Shown one piece after another: positions 1 through 9,394 of a stretch of DNA of 64,000 bases. The translations under genes and the position numbers were made by a program. The DNA comes from Capitulum mitella (lineage: Eukaryota; Arthropoda; Thecostraca; Pollicipedomorpha; Pollicipedidae). Under the pieces are notes generated by a model. It saw nothing but the letters and a program-made list of their open reading frames with translations. It was not told the DNA's origin and ran no database searches. Each line of letters begins with the position of its first letter. Position 1 is the first letter of the stretch. The DNA lies in contig CP099851.1 of assembly GCA_030062745.1 (NCBI GenBank), forward strand, positions 6,815,393 through 6,879,392, read 5' to 3'.

Positions 1-27
1 GTTGGGAGGGAGGGGGGGGGGGGGGGC
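1..27. repeat. Poly-G rich tract
   Basis: The window opens with a nearly pure G run. A similar G run lies at about 736-748. These may be subterminal G tracts of an old repeat, as seen in the TTAA elements further on, but no matching partner end is visible at the window edge. Confidence 0.6.
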
Positions 28-89
28 TGAGCAAGGAAAATGCCTAATCCCACCCGCAAAACAGACAGACTTCTTCTGTCACAGCTGTA

Positions 90-545
90 CCTCAGGTATC
101 CACGGACCAGCTTGTCACACGCCGGCAAGGCGCGTTCCAAGGCGAAGGGTCGTAATCACCAGACGCCACCTCCGGGTTTAGCAACATTTACTCTTTAACC
201 ACCTGCCACACGGTAGTTACTAGCAGCCGGGGTAGGGAATGAATGTTCGTTCACCGTAGGACAGCCTCGGGACCCCGCACGAAGGACAAAAGATAACTGA
301 TACCTTGGGTCCCATATATTCACAAGTTACAAATTACAGCTAAAGAATTGTGCAACCAACGTTAACATACAAAACGAACTGTACGATTCTAACACACTCA
401 CAATCCCAGTCCTTACATTTACGTAGGGAAAACCCCAAACCCAAAATCTCCAGACTCTCTTTAGCCCGATACCCACATGACCTACCCTAAAGAAGCCACG
501 ATGCGGAGTGCCCCGATGGCCGGGATTCTACCGCGGACACCGTCT
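90..545. repeat. Diverged interspersed repeat E, copy 1
   Basis: This stretch shares short blocks in the same order with 6480-6965. One block reads ACCCCGCAC followed by (G/T)AAGGA (near 273 here, 6577 there). The other is a GC-rich block with TGCGGAGTGCCCCGA (near 503 here, 6934 there). The stretches between blocks are poorly conserved, so this is an old repeat of unknown class. No coding potential is convincing here. Boundaries are approximate. Confidence 0.4.
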
Positions 546-774
546 GGCGGCCGCCATGCCGGAACACCGCCATTGCCGCCCCCTGGTGGCCACAATGGCC
601 GTAGCTTCCACTCCCCCTAGCTATAGCGGCGGCAGTGGCGCCGTTCCGGCGCCCGGCCGTGCGAAGCCGCTTACGGCACCGAAGCCGGATCAACTTTACA
701 CTTCCTGCACTTGACCCTCTGTCTTTCCAAAGTTGGAGGGGGGGGGGTTGAACCAAAGTTGGGAGGCTCAAGTC

Positions 775-1270
775 TCCACCTCCAGCTGGATAGCAAACCA
801 CACCCCTGGCTCTGGGCACTACCTGCCATTGATGTCACTTGAAATGTAAACTGGTTGCAGATTATAGAACCAGGTTCAAGACAAAATGTATGACTGCCAA
901 GTCGGCTTCAATTTGGCAGTTCCGCGCTTGCGTGAGACAAGTTATTCCTTTCTCTGAGACACTTCATTCCCTTATTTATGAACGTATTTTTGCTTACAGC
1001 AAGGCAGCCATGAATGGGCTTTTTACACCAGTCTGTAAAACCAAACAACATTTAGCAAAATGAGTCATTTGCATAGAGCACATCAGAATGCTACTCTCTT
1101 ACATAATCAAACATTTGAAAATTTGATTCACTTGCGACAATTTTCATCATCCATCTCAAGGTACATGGTAAACCAGGCAATGCCAGGGGCAGCCGAGGCG
1201 AAAAATACTAAATAACATGCAAAAAACAATACCCTATTTCAGGTGGGGGTAACTCGGCCGGGGTGTTCAA
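775..1270. other. Unassigned non-coding stretch
   Basis: I see no gene, RNA or clear repeat here. The small open frames have no recognisable motif. Confidence 0.4.
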
Positions 1271-1389
1271 CGATTAGTACCATCCTGCGTTGTGTGTGCC
1301 ATCCGCCGATGATGCCCAGAGCCTAACTATTGCGGGGTGCCACGGCTTCCGGAGTGTGTTCCAGGAGCTTTGAGTTACCCACAGCCCCG

Positions 1390-1700
1390 CCTCCCCCAGC
1401 GCCAACTGCTCGGCGTGCTGCTGCGGCGCCGGCCGCTCCGGATGCGCAGACCCTCGGCCAGGTTGTCGCCGGCGCTGGCGGTGCTGGATGTACCGACTCA
1501 TTCACGGCGCCGACCGCTCCGGTCGCGCCCATCCCTCTGCGCGCTCCGCGGCGGCGCCGGGGACGCCGGATGCGCACTCCTCGGTCAGTACCGCGGTGAC
1601 GCGGGCAGGGCCAATTGCTCGGCGAGTTGCGGTAGCGTTAACCACTCCGGATGTGCAAACTCCTCGGCGACTCGATGGCGACGGCGACCGCCTCATTGAT
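1390..1700. repeat. GC-rich degenerate minisatellite, about 41-bp period
   Basis: A degenerate unit with the recurring core CCGGATG(C/T)GCA followed by CTCGG recurs at roughly 41-42 bp or multiples of it (near 1436, 1480, 1517, 1563, 1606 and 1645). The period gives open frames rich in Ala, Arg and Pro on both strands. These are repeat artefacts rather than genes. Confidence 0.5.
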
Positions 1701-2029
1701 ACCGCCAACGGGCCTCACGATGCTTCCTGAACGAGCTGATGTCCTCTGCCGATGGTCGGGCACCAGGGTTTGTATAGGAATGCATGCGTCGTGGGCAATG
1801 GGAGAAATTCGGACGTCGGCCAGAGATGGAAGCCTCTTTCCTGAAAGCTACCATCAGCCGGAGCATCTCCGCAACGTTCGGGTAGCCCTTTGGAGCTCGC
1901 TGTTGTCGCAGGGCGCAGCCTTTCTCTTTGCCCGGCTGTGCACAAGGACTAACATATAAACAGTAATTGGTTTTAGGCATGTGTGATGACTGACCAGCTT
2001 ATATTTGAACAATGCGCTGCCTATCAGGA

Positions 2030-2130
2030 CAGCGTGTAGCCTGTAAGCGGCCTAATGCTGACTGTCTGCGTGTAGCCTGTAAGCGGCCAAGTGTTGACTG
2101 CCTGTAAGCGACCAAGCCAACTGTTGATTC
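2030..2130. repeat. Short tandem repeat, about 35-bp unit
   Basis: Three imperfect copies of a unit containing GCCTGTAAGCG(G/A)CC and a following TG(C/T)TGACTG are arranged head to tail. The last copy is truncated. Confidence 0.6.
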
Positions 2131-2384
2131 CAGCAGGCATTGCTGTCACATGCTCAGCATATGATTGTACAAGGAGCATGATACAACATGTGAGTTATCA
2201 GCTGGGTTCTAGATAGCCCTGTTAAAACTACTGTCACTTGTTAGTAGGCACACCCACAAGCTGATTTCAGATTTCAACTATTCTGATGGCATTGACAGTT
2301 AGCCAATAGGTTTATCTGCACCTTGCCAGTTGCCACCAAACGTAAATTGAGGCATTTTTGTTAATCTCTTAAGTGGCATCACAC

Positions 2385-2392
2385 TTGTGCAA
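2385..2392. repeat. Left 8-bp target-site duplication TTGTGCAA
   Basis: TTGTGCAA directly precedes the element end TAGGGTG. The identical 8 bases follow the right end at 5893-5900. An 8-bp duplication is typical of hAT, P and MULE-type DNA transposons. Confidence 0.75.
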
Positions 2393-2590
2393 TAGGGTGG
2401 ATCGAAAATATATTTTTTTGTCGCAAAACATTTCTTTAGGGGTCAAAACGCGTGCGCGTGGATCTGAAAACACGGAAAATAAGGAGTAGAAAGATATTAA
2501 AAGTATTCTAGAAAGGGCGCACGAAGCGTCTTTGAAGTGAGTTTCGCCGTTCCCGAGCGTTAAAGTCTCCATTGGTTTAGCATTACGCAT
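2393..2590 (+). repeat. Left terminal/subterminal inverted repeat of the hAT-like element
   Basis: It pairs in inverted orientation with 5722-5892. The outermost 16 bp match at 14 positions, and inner blocks match with small indels. Confidence 0.7.
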
Positions 2591-3100
2591 AGCAAGATAA
2601 CACCACGGTCACCATCCACCGTAGCTGTGTGTAGCTTTGTGGATCTTTTAGTGTCTGTAGTTCACGGATAGGTGATGAGCATGGATTTGAGCAAATAACA
2701 GGAGACTGCCAGGTAGAATAAAGTGGTAGACAGACAGTAGCCCTTACGAGCTAGGACCGCGCACCAGTGAGCCTCACGACCTGCAATAGCTGCGGACTAC
2801 AGAGTCCGAGTCGAATTCGTGGGCTTCCCGCACATATCGTTGCCCACGCTGCTCATCTCTGAGGACGCTCTTGAAAACCTTGATCGGTGCCGGTAAACGA
2901 TACCTCGCAGCGAAGCGCTTTGTTGTCATCGGAGAGCGGTCGAGTCAGGCAGGCACGTCAGAGGAGTAGCGCGCTGGTCCCTGGACTGTGGCGTGGTGAC
3001 CAGAGATTTAGTACTCGGGTGTGTTCCGTCAGCATTCAGATCGCAGGGGGTGACATTCTGTGACATTCTGTGATACAGTGACATTCTGAACTGAGCTAAA

Positions 3101-5337
3101 ATGAGTAATCCAGGGCCATCAACAAGACAGAGAACGAAACACCCTTTGTTGCAAACAGGCCTGGACGCTCTTCACACAAGCCAGCTACCGTGGAAAAGAG
3201 AAGTGTATGCCTTTTACGTGAAGACACGGAATGAAAGGACAAGTCCTTCTGGAAAGAAGCCGGCAAAACGAGAAATAGCAAGAGCAGTCAAGAATGCCAT
3301 AGTAGCCATCTGGGACAGAGCCAATCTTATTACGTGGGTACCAGTGGACGACGGAGAGGCGTCTCAAATGGGTGGCACGTCGGGTAAGACCGAGAGAGAG
3401 ATGTGAAATGTTATTTCGGAGAACAGGATAATTCAGAACGTAGAAAGACTAGCCATAACGGGGAGAACCTCATGAAATGGTCTTCGAAACGCGAACGGGG
3501 CAAGGGTCGAAAGTTAGTGAGTATGCAGCGAGAGTATGATTGCTTATTTGACATCGTGTGGTGCCGATGCGATCTTGCTGATGTCCCCTGTGGCACGTGT
3601 CCAGCTTCTAAAAGGGTGCCAACTCAAGAAGTAGCTTTCCTCAAAGACCAGAGAGGACAGAGAAAGCTCTACATAGGCGGCGTTGACCGGAAGACAACTG
3701 AGGAAAATGTCCGAAGGCAGAAGAGAAGGGGGAAAATATGAAACTAGCGGAAAAGAGACAAAAAAGGGACAGGCAGCACCATCCTGAAGAAAGGCAACTG
3801 ACCGAAGGGGATGCTGATGACGACGATGATAGCAGTGAAAAGTGTCAGACGGGTGATACGGAGGCAGCTGATGCAAGCCGCTCTTATTCACCTAGTTCCG
3901 ATGATGACATGGACGATGTCGCCGGACAGAGCCGCCATCAGCTTCCGAATTTTTCGCGGATGTGTGATCGTTACGGTACCTCTGATCGCTCCGCCGCTGG
4001 CTTGCTGAACGCAGCTTTGGTGGATTATGGGATAATCACAGAGCACAACAAGGTTGAGCTGACAGACCGCAGCAAAATCCGGCGGCAGAGAGACAAATGG
4101 GGTAAAGAAGAGGTGGCTGAAAGCTCATTGCAGAACCGACGTGAACGCTTAGCAGGATTCTATTACGACGGTAGGGAGGACAAGACGCTGCAGAAAGTTG
4201 GTAAAAAACTGACGTTTACCAAAGAACTGCACGAGGTAGTGGTTACTGAGCCCGGCCATCGGTATGTCGATCACGTGTCTCCAAATAGCGGAAGTGCTGC
4301 AGATATCGCGAAGGAGTTGCTGGACGTGATACGGGACAACGATGCGCATCCAGTGGTGCTTGGATCAGACGGCACAGCGGTAAATACCGGCCGCAACAGT
4401 GGTGTGAGCAGACGAATCGAACTGGGTGTAGGCCGTCCGCTCCAGCAAGCTATATGCGGCATCCACATCAACGAACTGACGCTGAGACATGTGTTCAAGG
4501 ATGCTGATAGTGGAACGAGTGGTCCAGCATCCTTCCACGGACCAGTTGGCAAAACATTCAGAGAGATCTGACCACACTGCCTTTGGCTAAGTTTGAGCCA
4601 GTGCCGGGACTAGTTCCTTCAATTTCGGTAGAAGTTCGAAATGAAATGAGCAAAGATCAGCAATACCTGCATGGCATAAGTAAGGCCGTCCAGGCAGGAC
4701 CAGAAGGTGTTACCCAGTGCCTGTTGGCCTTAGAACCAGGGGCCATCCATCAAGCCCGTTGGGTTACACTTGCAAATAGAGTACTCAGACTGCACGTGTC
4801 CACATCCACAGAGGCTCCAGCACCGGCGCTTGTACGGCTAGTATATTTTATACTAAACCAGTACGGCCCCGGATGGTTCAGGTACAGACTTCATTCAAAT
4901 ATCAGCGACGGAGCGAAGAACCTGTTCTTTCTGATATCGCAGTCAAGGAAGCTGCCGGAGAGAGACCGTAACGTCACGCAAAAGGTGCTTCAGCGCAACG
5001 GGTTCTGGGCCCACAGTGAGCATGTCCTGATCGCTATGCTGGCCGACGATCAGCAGGAAAACAGGATGCTGGCGGTAGAGCGCATACAGGAGATGTCGAA
5101 CCAGAAGATGCCAGGACCAGGATCCAGGTGACTTACGTCAGTTCGTTATCCCTGACATCAATTTCCATGCCGAGGAGTACCACCACATGACTGACTGGCA
5201 AGATACAACGGAACCACCTTTGGTCATGGGAATGTCAGACGAGACCATCGCGGCTGTTGTGGACGCACCAATGGACTTCAGTGACTTCAAACGGCAGACG
5301 AAGAGAAGAAGGCGGGACACAGCGGACGTCATGCACT
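3101..5337 (+). pseudogene. Broken transposase-like gene of a multicopy metazoan family
   Basis: Four open segments in shifting frames read as one protein: 3101-3406, 3403-3741, 3738-4571 and 4583-5131, with continued homology-like sequence to about 5337. Segment 2 has a Cys-rich stretch (CRCDLADVPCGTC) followed by FLKDQRGQRKLYIGGVD. Segment 3 has an acidic/Ser-rich linker (residues 23-60), then GSDGTAVNTG (D211) and C240-x2-H243 in CGIHINEL, followed by LRHVF. Segment 4 has ARWVTLANRVLRL and a later DGAKNLFFLI. I recognise these motifs from multicopy, usually 'uncharacterised' proteins in cnidarian and arthropod genomes. D followed about 30 residues later by C-x2-H, then RW, resembles the hAT RNase-H-like core (inference). 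The frame changes could partly be small introns, but the overlapping joins look more like frameshifts. The family's usual C-terminal Cys/His segment is not seen. Confidence 0.7.
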
Positions 5338-5536
5338 GATACTGGCAAAAGCCCGGTCCAGGACTGATCTGCCAGTGATGGACACGAGGAGGGACTTCTA
5401 TGACTGGCTTCGAGTGACAAGTGACCGCTGAGGCTGGTTTATTAGTGGCAGCGGAGTTTGTTGTGGAAAGTCATTCATCACAAATAAATAGTTCTGTTTT
5501 AACGTTGTGTCTGGGATGGCGTTTGATGAATGGTGA

Positions 5537-5588
5537 AGATAATAATGATGGTGATGATGACGATGATGATGATGATGATGACGATGAC
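5537..5588. repeat. GAT/GAC microsatellite
   Basis: Trinucleotide GATGATGAC-type repeats encode a poly-Asp shadow frame. The tract lies inside the hAT-like element, between the gene remnant and the right inverted repeat. Confidence 0.85.
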
Positions 5589-5721
5589 AATTATGATATG
5601 TTTCGATGGTTGCCGACATGATGCAAACAGCGTTTGTTCGGCGCATGCGCTAAACGCCGGAAATTATCACTCACAGGATTCACATAGACTTCTGAAGGGT
5701 TACCTTCTTGTGCAAAATGTT

Positions 5722-5892
5722 TAAGACAATGGAGACTTCAACGCCTGGAAGGTGTATTTCTGGTCCCAAAAATGCTTTGTGCGCCCTATCTAAAACATTT
5801 TAAATAGTTTTTTGTCTTCGTTTTTTTTTTTTAAATTCACACCCACGCGTTTTGAACCCTAAGAAGCTGATTTATTTTTTCGATACACCCCA
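5722..5892 (-). repeat. Right terminal/subterminal inverted repeat of the hAT-like element
   Basis: This is the inverted partner of 2393-2590. It is followed immediately by the second TTGTGCAA target duplication at 5893-5900. Confidence 0.7.
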
Positions 5893-6069
5893 TTGTGCAA
5901 CACACCCACAAGGTTTGCAAGAAGTCTGCGATAACTGCTGATGGCGTCAATAGAGTAATGCTGTGCAAACAATATTATTTTTGATGTTCTTTATATTGAA
6001 ATACAGCCATCATGCATGTATTGCAGCCTCTGATAGGGCTACTGGAAACCGTTTATTCTGTTAATGCCT

Positions 6070-6215
6070 AGGAGGCCAAATGGCACTTGATAAAGCCAGC
6101 AGCCTCTGACCTCATGATAGTGTCATTTAGCCTAAGGACAACAGTAGCCATCCCCTTCAGCCAAATGAATTCTTCTGACGAACACTTTACCATTTATGGT
6201 TAGATCTGTGCAATA
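6070..6215 (+). repeat. Dispersed repeat G, copy 1
   Basis: The stretch matches 7888-8032 in direct orientation over about 145 bp. Shared blocks include GATAAAGCCAG, TAGCCTAAGGACAACA and TAGCCATCCCC. Confidence 0.7.
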
Positions 6216-6329
6216 ATGTATTTCTTGCAGCAGGGTTAATGATATGTGTATGCAATGTTCAAATGCTCAATAAGCAAATAGCCACCATTATTTTGATGAT
6301 GCTTATGTCTCATGTAAATACCTGTTGTC

Positions 6330-6352
6330 TGCCCACCATTAAATGGTGGGCA
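6330..6352. repeat. Perfect 23-bp palindrome
   Basis: Eleven-base arms (TGCCCACCATT and its reverse complement) flank a single central A. It could form a hairpin in RNA or a cruciform. There is no T run and no gene beside it, so no terminator role is implied. Confidence 0.8.
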
Positions 6353-6479
6353 TTATTTATGTAGAAAGGGGTCCTTCCAGAGTCGGACCGTATCACGACA
6401 CCAAACAGCGCTACGCACCGCCCAGCGCCGTTCTACTCTCCACCGTGAGTCGTCGGCCGAACTCGTCACGGGGAGTCAA

Positions 6480-6965
6480 AAGCACCGGTATCGCCGTCTC
6501 GCTCGCCTGCCACGCGGTCGTTACGTGCGAGCCGGTACACACTGATGTGTTGCGCTCACCGCAGAGTAGTCCCGGCACCCCGCACTAAGGAGGGGAAACG
6601 CCGTCTTCACACAGGGCCGTATATTAAACATTTTTCGTCCCGACGTTTCAATCGGTAATCGGTTAGGTTTAAAACACGGCGAAACAATTAGTAATTGAAT
6701 GGTACACGAGGTGGGGAAGAATAAAACCACAAGTTTCAAACGTATCGTTCGAAATCAACAGTTCAAACGAAGACACAATCAGAAATCCAAAAAAATCAAA
6801 TCGCACATTCGGCCAGTGCAACCATTTGCGTTTTACATTACCCAAGATGCACAGGAAAGCCCCCCCCCCACCCTTAAAGACCCAGGCCCACAATTTATCC
6901 CTGGTCCCAGCACCTACCCCCAGGAGGCCACGGTGCGGAGTGCCCCGAAAGCCGGGCTATCGCGA
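6480..6965. repeat. Diverged interspersed repeat E, copy 2
   Basis: The same ordered blocks occur as in 90-545 (ACCCCGCAC...AAGGA and TGCGGAGTGCCCCGA). A C run lies at about 6860-6870. Boundaries are approximate. Confidence 0.4.
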
Positions 6966-7887
6966 TTCACATTGCGCGCACAACGGGATGGGTCGCTCAC
7001 CTCTTTGGCGCCTGCGCTTAACCCGGCAGCAGCATCCTAGGCACCTGATCCATCCTAGGCACCACCGCCGCCTAGCGGCCGAGTGCGGCTCCACCGCCGG
7101 GGCGTAACCAGACGGCCGAGGCGACCGCCGCCTGGCGACGGGCACTTGAATCAGGCACCACTGGTGCTGGTCATGCGCAAAAGGTGGCGCTCGCGTCCAC
7201 CCGCGTTGTCCGCACAATGCCGACCGCAGAGCGACCCCGCGCCGTGGCGGGCGAAACATTTTACATTTATATATACACCCAACGACGATAACCCACAAAC
7301 AATGGTATACGTGACTGCAACATTGCTGTTTTTTGCTTGAATAGGTTTAATCTAGACACCAATCAAGTTCTAGGACAAAAAATCAACAAGCAATTTGGTG
7401 CATGCTGCCTTCAGCCTTTTTGTTTGCAGTCTTTTTGTTAGCTGCTAAAGCCCATCCCAAATGTGGTCTAACCTGGCCTCATGACAGTTCATGTGGGTTA
7501 ACACTATTTGTCGTATTTAGAGACTTCTTGGCCAAGGAATGCATACCATGTACCAGCAAACCTAAGAAACAGTTCAAAACCATTATAAAGAGGGAAATAG
7601 GGCGGAAATTCAGCTGATGCCAGGTCACTGACCTTGATCTTGACAACAAATTCGCCATCACGGAATTCTTAAGAATGTCCTCGAAGACTTTAAAAAATCG
7701 TAGGCTGACCTTTTTTACGTGACCTAGGTCAGTCATCTGACATGAACAGAAGTTGGAAACTCTACAGGACATTCGAAAAGGACACAGAGAAAAGTACTGA
7801 AAATCTCAGCGGTTGCGAGCTGCTTTTTCTATTTTTGGTATCATCAAAAGTTCTCGGGGGAGACCGTCGAAACGCCCCCTCCCCGTT

Positions 7888-8032
7888 GAGTCCAAATGCC
7901 AATTGATAAAGCCAGTAACCTCTGACCTAATGATAGTGTTACTTAGCCTAAGGACAACATTAGCCATCCCCTAAAGCCAAGTCAGTTTTTCTCACGCACA
8001 CTTTAGTATTTATAGTTAGATCTGCACACCAC
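7888..8032 (+). repeat. Dispersed repeat G, copy 2
   Basis: Direct-orientation copy of 6070-6215. The 1.7 kb between the copies (6216-7887) holds repeat E copy 2 and unassigned sequence. Confidence 0.7.
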
Positions 8033-8034
8033 AA

Positions 8035-9390
8035 AAGAACAGAACAACAGTGCTAATGCCCATGGAGTGACTCACAAGGATGAACAAGAAAGAGTAGTCT
8101 GTCTGTTGAGCTATATAAGTGCGGTGCGAGGGCAGAGAAAACAAACATTAACAATGCAGCTCTCTACGTCATTCCAAATAACAGTTCGCAGGAGCCAAAA
8201 AAACAGCTTATGACCTATTATGGAATACTGATGAAAATTTTCTGCCCGCGCTTTCCATACTCCAAGAAATCTTAGACTAGCACTATTGCTAAGTCAACTG
8301 CAAACTTTTGCACTGACAAAGATTTATTTTTGCACCAGGTCGCGGCATACAGAACTTTGCATCTCGCCCAGTCACATCCTGAAACACAGAACCTGCTGGA
8401 GTTCAAGGACACAAATAAACATCAGTTTTTCAGACTTGCATATGAGTATCCGTAGCTGTCCAAGGTCCAAATCTGAGGAAATTCCAATATATTTCTCAAT
8501 CTGGGGTGGGGCATGCTTAGGCAACCATGGTACTCAATGACAGAATCGAAATGTTACTTTTATACCTTTCACGGAGCCAAGTTTGCATTGAGGGTATAAA
8601 AAAAAACATTGGACTATCACATTTTTGGGAGATTACTTAAAATGAGCTTTCCTCTTTTTACCGAAAAATACATGCTATATCCAACCAGCTTTCAACCTGG
8701 ACCTTGGCAAATCTTCAAAATCCGAATTTAAATTCCGATAACACTAATTATCATCGTCGTTGGCTACAGCCAACGGCGATCATAATTAGTTTATCTGAAG
8801 TTGCTGGATATCTATCATGAAGCAAAATACTTACGAGGTTTGATAAACAATTATATAACCTCATTATGTGATAGGGACATGTACACAGGGATGGAGAATG
8901 TCGGCAAAAAAATCATTCAACAAAACCTTCACAATCAGACGACCAAAGTCCCGTTTAGTGTAAAGGTTTTTACCTACATACCTTTGTACGGATTCGGCCG
9001 CCAGGCTGCTGAAATTAATGTCTTCGCAGTCTATCCGAGCTGTCGTAGCCGATCAGCTCAAAAGATCATTCGCTTGGCACAGCCTGCTGTCATTGCTGAC
9101 GAGTTCGCAACTCAAAAAATGCTTCGCTTGTGCTAACGATATGTTACCGGCGCTATCGGTCCCACTTAGTGGCGAAAAGGAGCTGGAGTAAAACCGATAA
9201 ATCGGTGTTGGCAGCATGGTGCTGGAAATGGGAAATGTCGGTAAATATTTGGCCGTCGTAGGTCAACTCAGGCGATTTGGGGAAAGCGAATGATACGTGA
9301 CGATTCAAGCCAGTGTCCTCTTTGATCGCACGCATACAGCTAAAATTCGAGATTTGACTAGACACACGCCCTTTACGTTAAAACCCGGCG
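8035..9390. other. Gene-poor stretch
   Basis: Apart from the hairpin at 8738-8795, I see no gene or recognisable repeat. The 111-codon open frame at 8801-9136 has no motif I recognise and no supporting context. Confidence 0.4.
8738..8795. repeat. Long near-perfect hairpin
   Basis: The arms ACTAATTATCATCGTCGTTGG (written here as 21 bases with two mismatches in the partner) and their inverse at 8770-8790 enclose a 6-base loop, CTACAG. The flanking GATAA and TTATC extend the stem after a 1-base offset. It has the size of a small foldback element or a miRNA-type precursor. No seed or family is recognised. Confidence 0.75.
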
Positions 9391-9394
9391 ATTT

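Larger units (their letters stand above)
2393..5892 (+). mobile_element. 3.5-kb TIR DNA transposon, hAT-like
   Basis: The element is delimited by inverted ends and a perfect 8-bp target duplication. The left end starts TAGGGTGGATCGAAAA and the right end, reverse complemented, starts TGGGGTGTATCGAAAA. Similarity between the ends continues imperfectly for about 170-200 bp (2393-2590 against 5722-5892), including a shared AAAACGCGTG block and AAGTCTCCATTG. Inside lies one degraded gene on the plus strand (3101-5337). The hAT assignment is inference from the 8-bp duplication, the left terminus fitting the YARNG-type hAT end, and a D...C-x2-H motif in the protein. The long inverted ends are unusual for hAT and would also suit a MULE-like element. 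The decayed TIRs and frameshifts mean this copy is probably dead. Confidence 0.75.

Noticed and set aside
1330-1699. Overlapping Ala/Pro/Arg-rich open frames
   Set aside because: They arise from the roughly 41-bp GC-rich minisatellite and appear on both strands.
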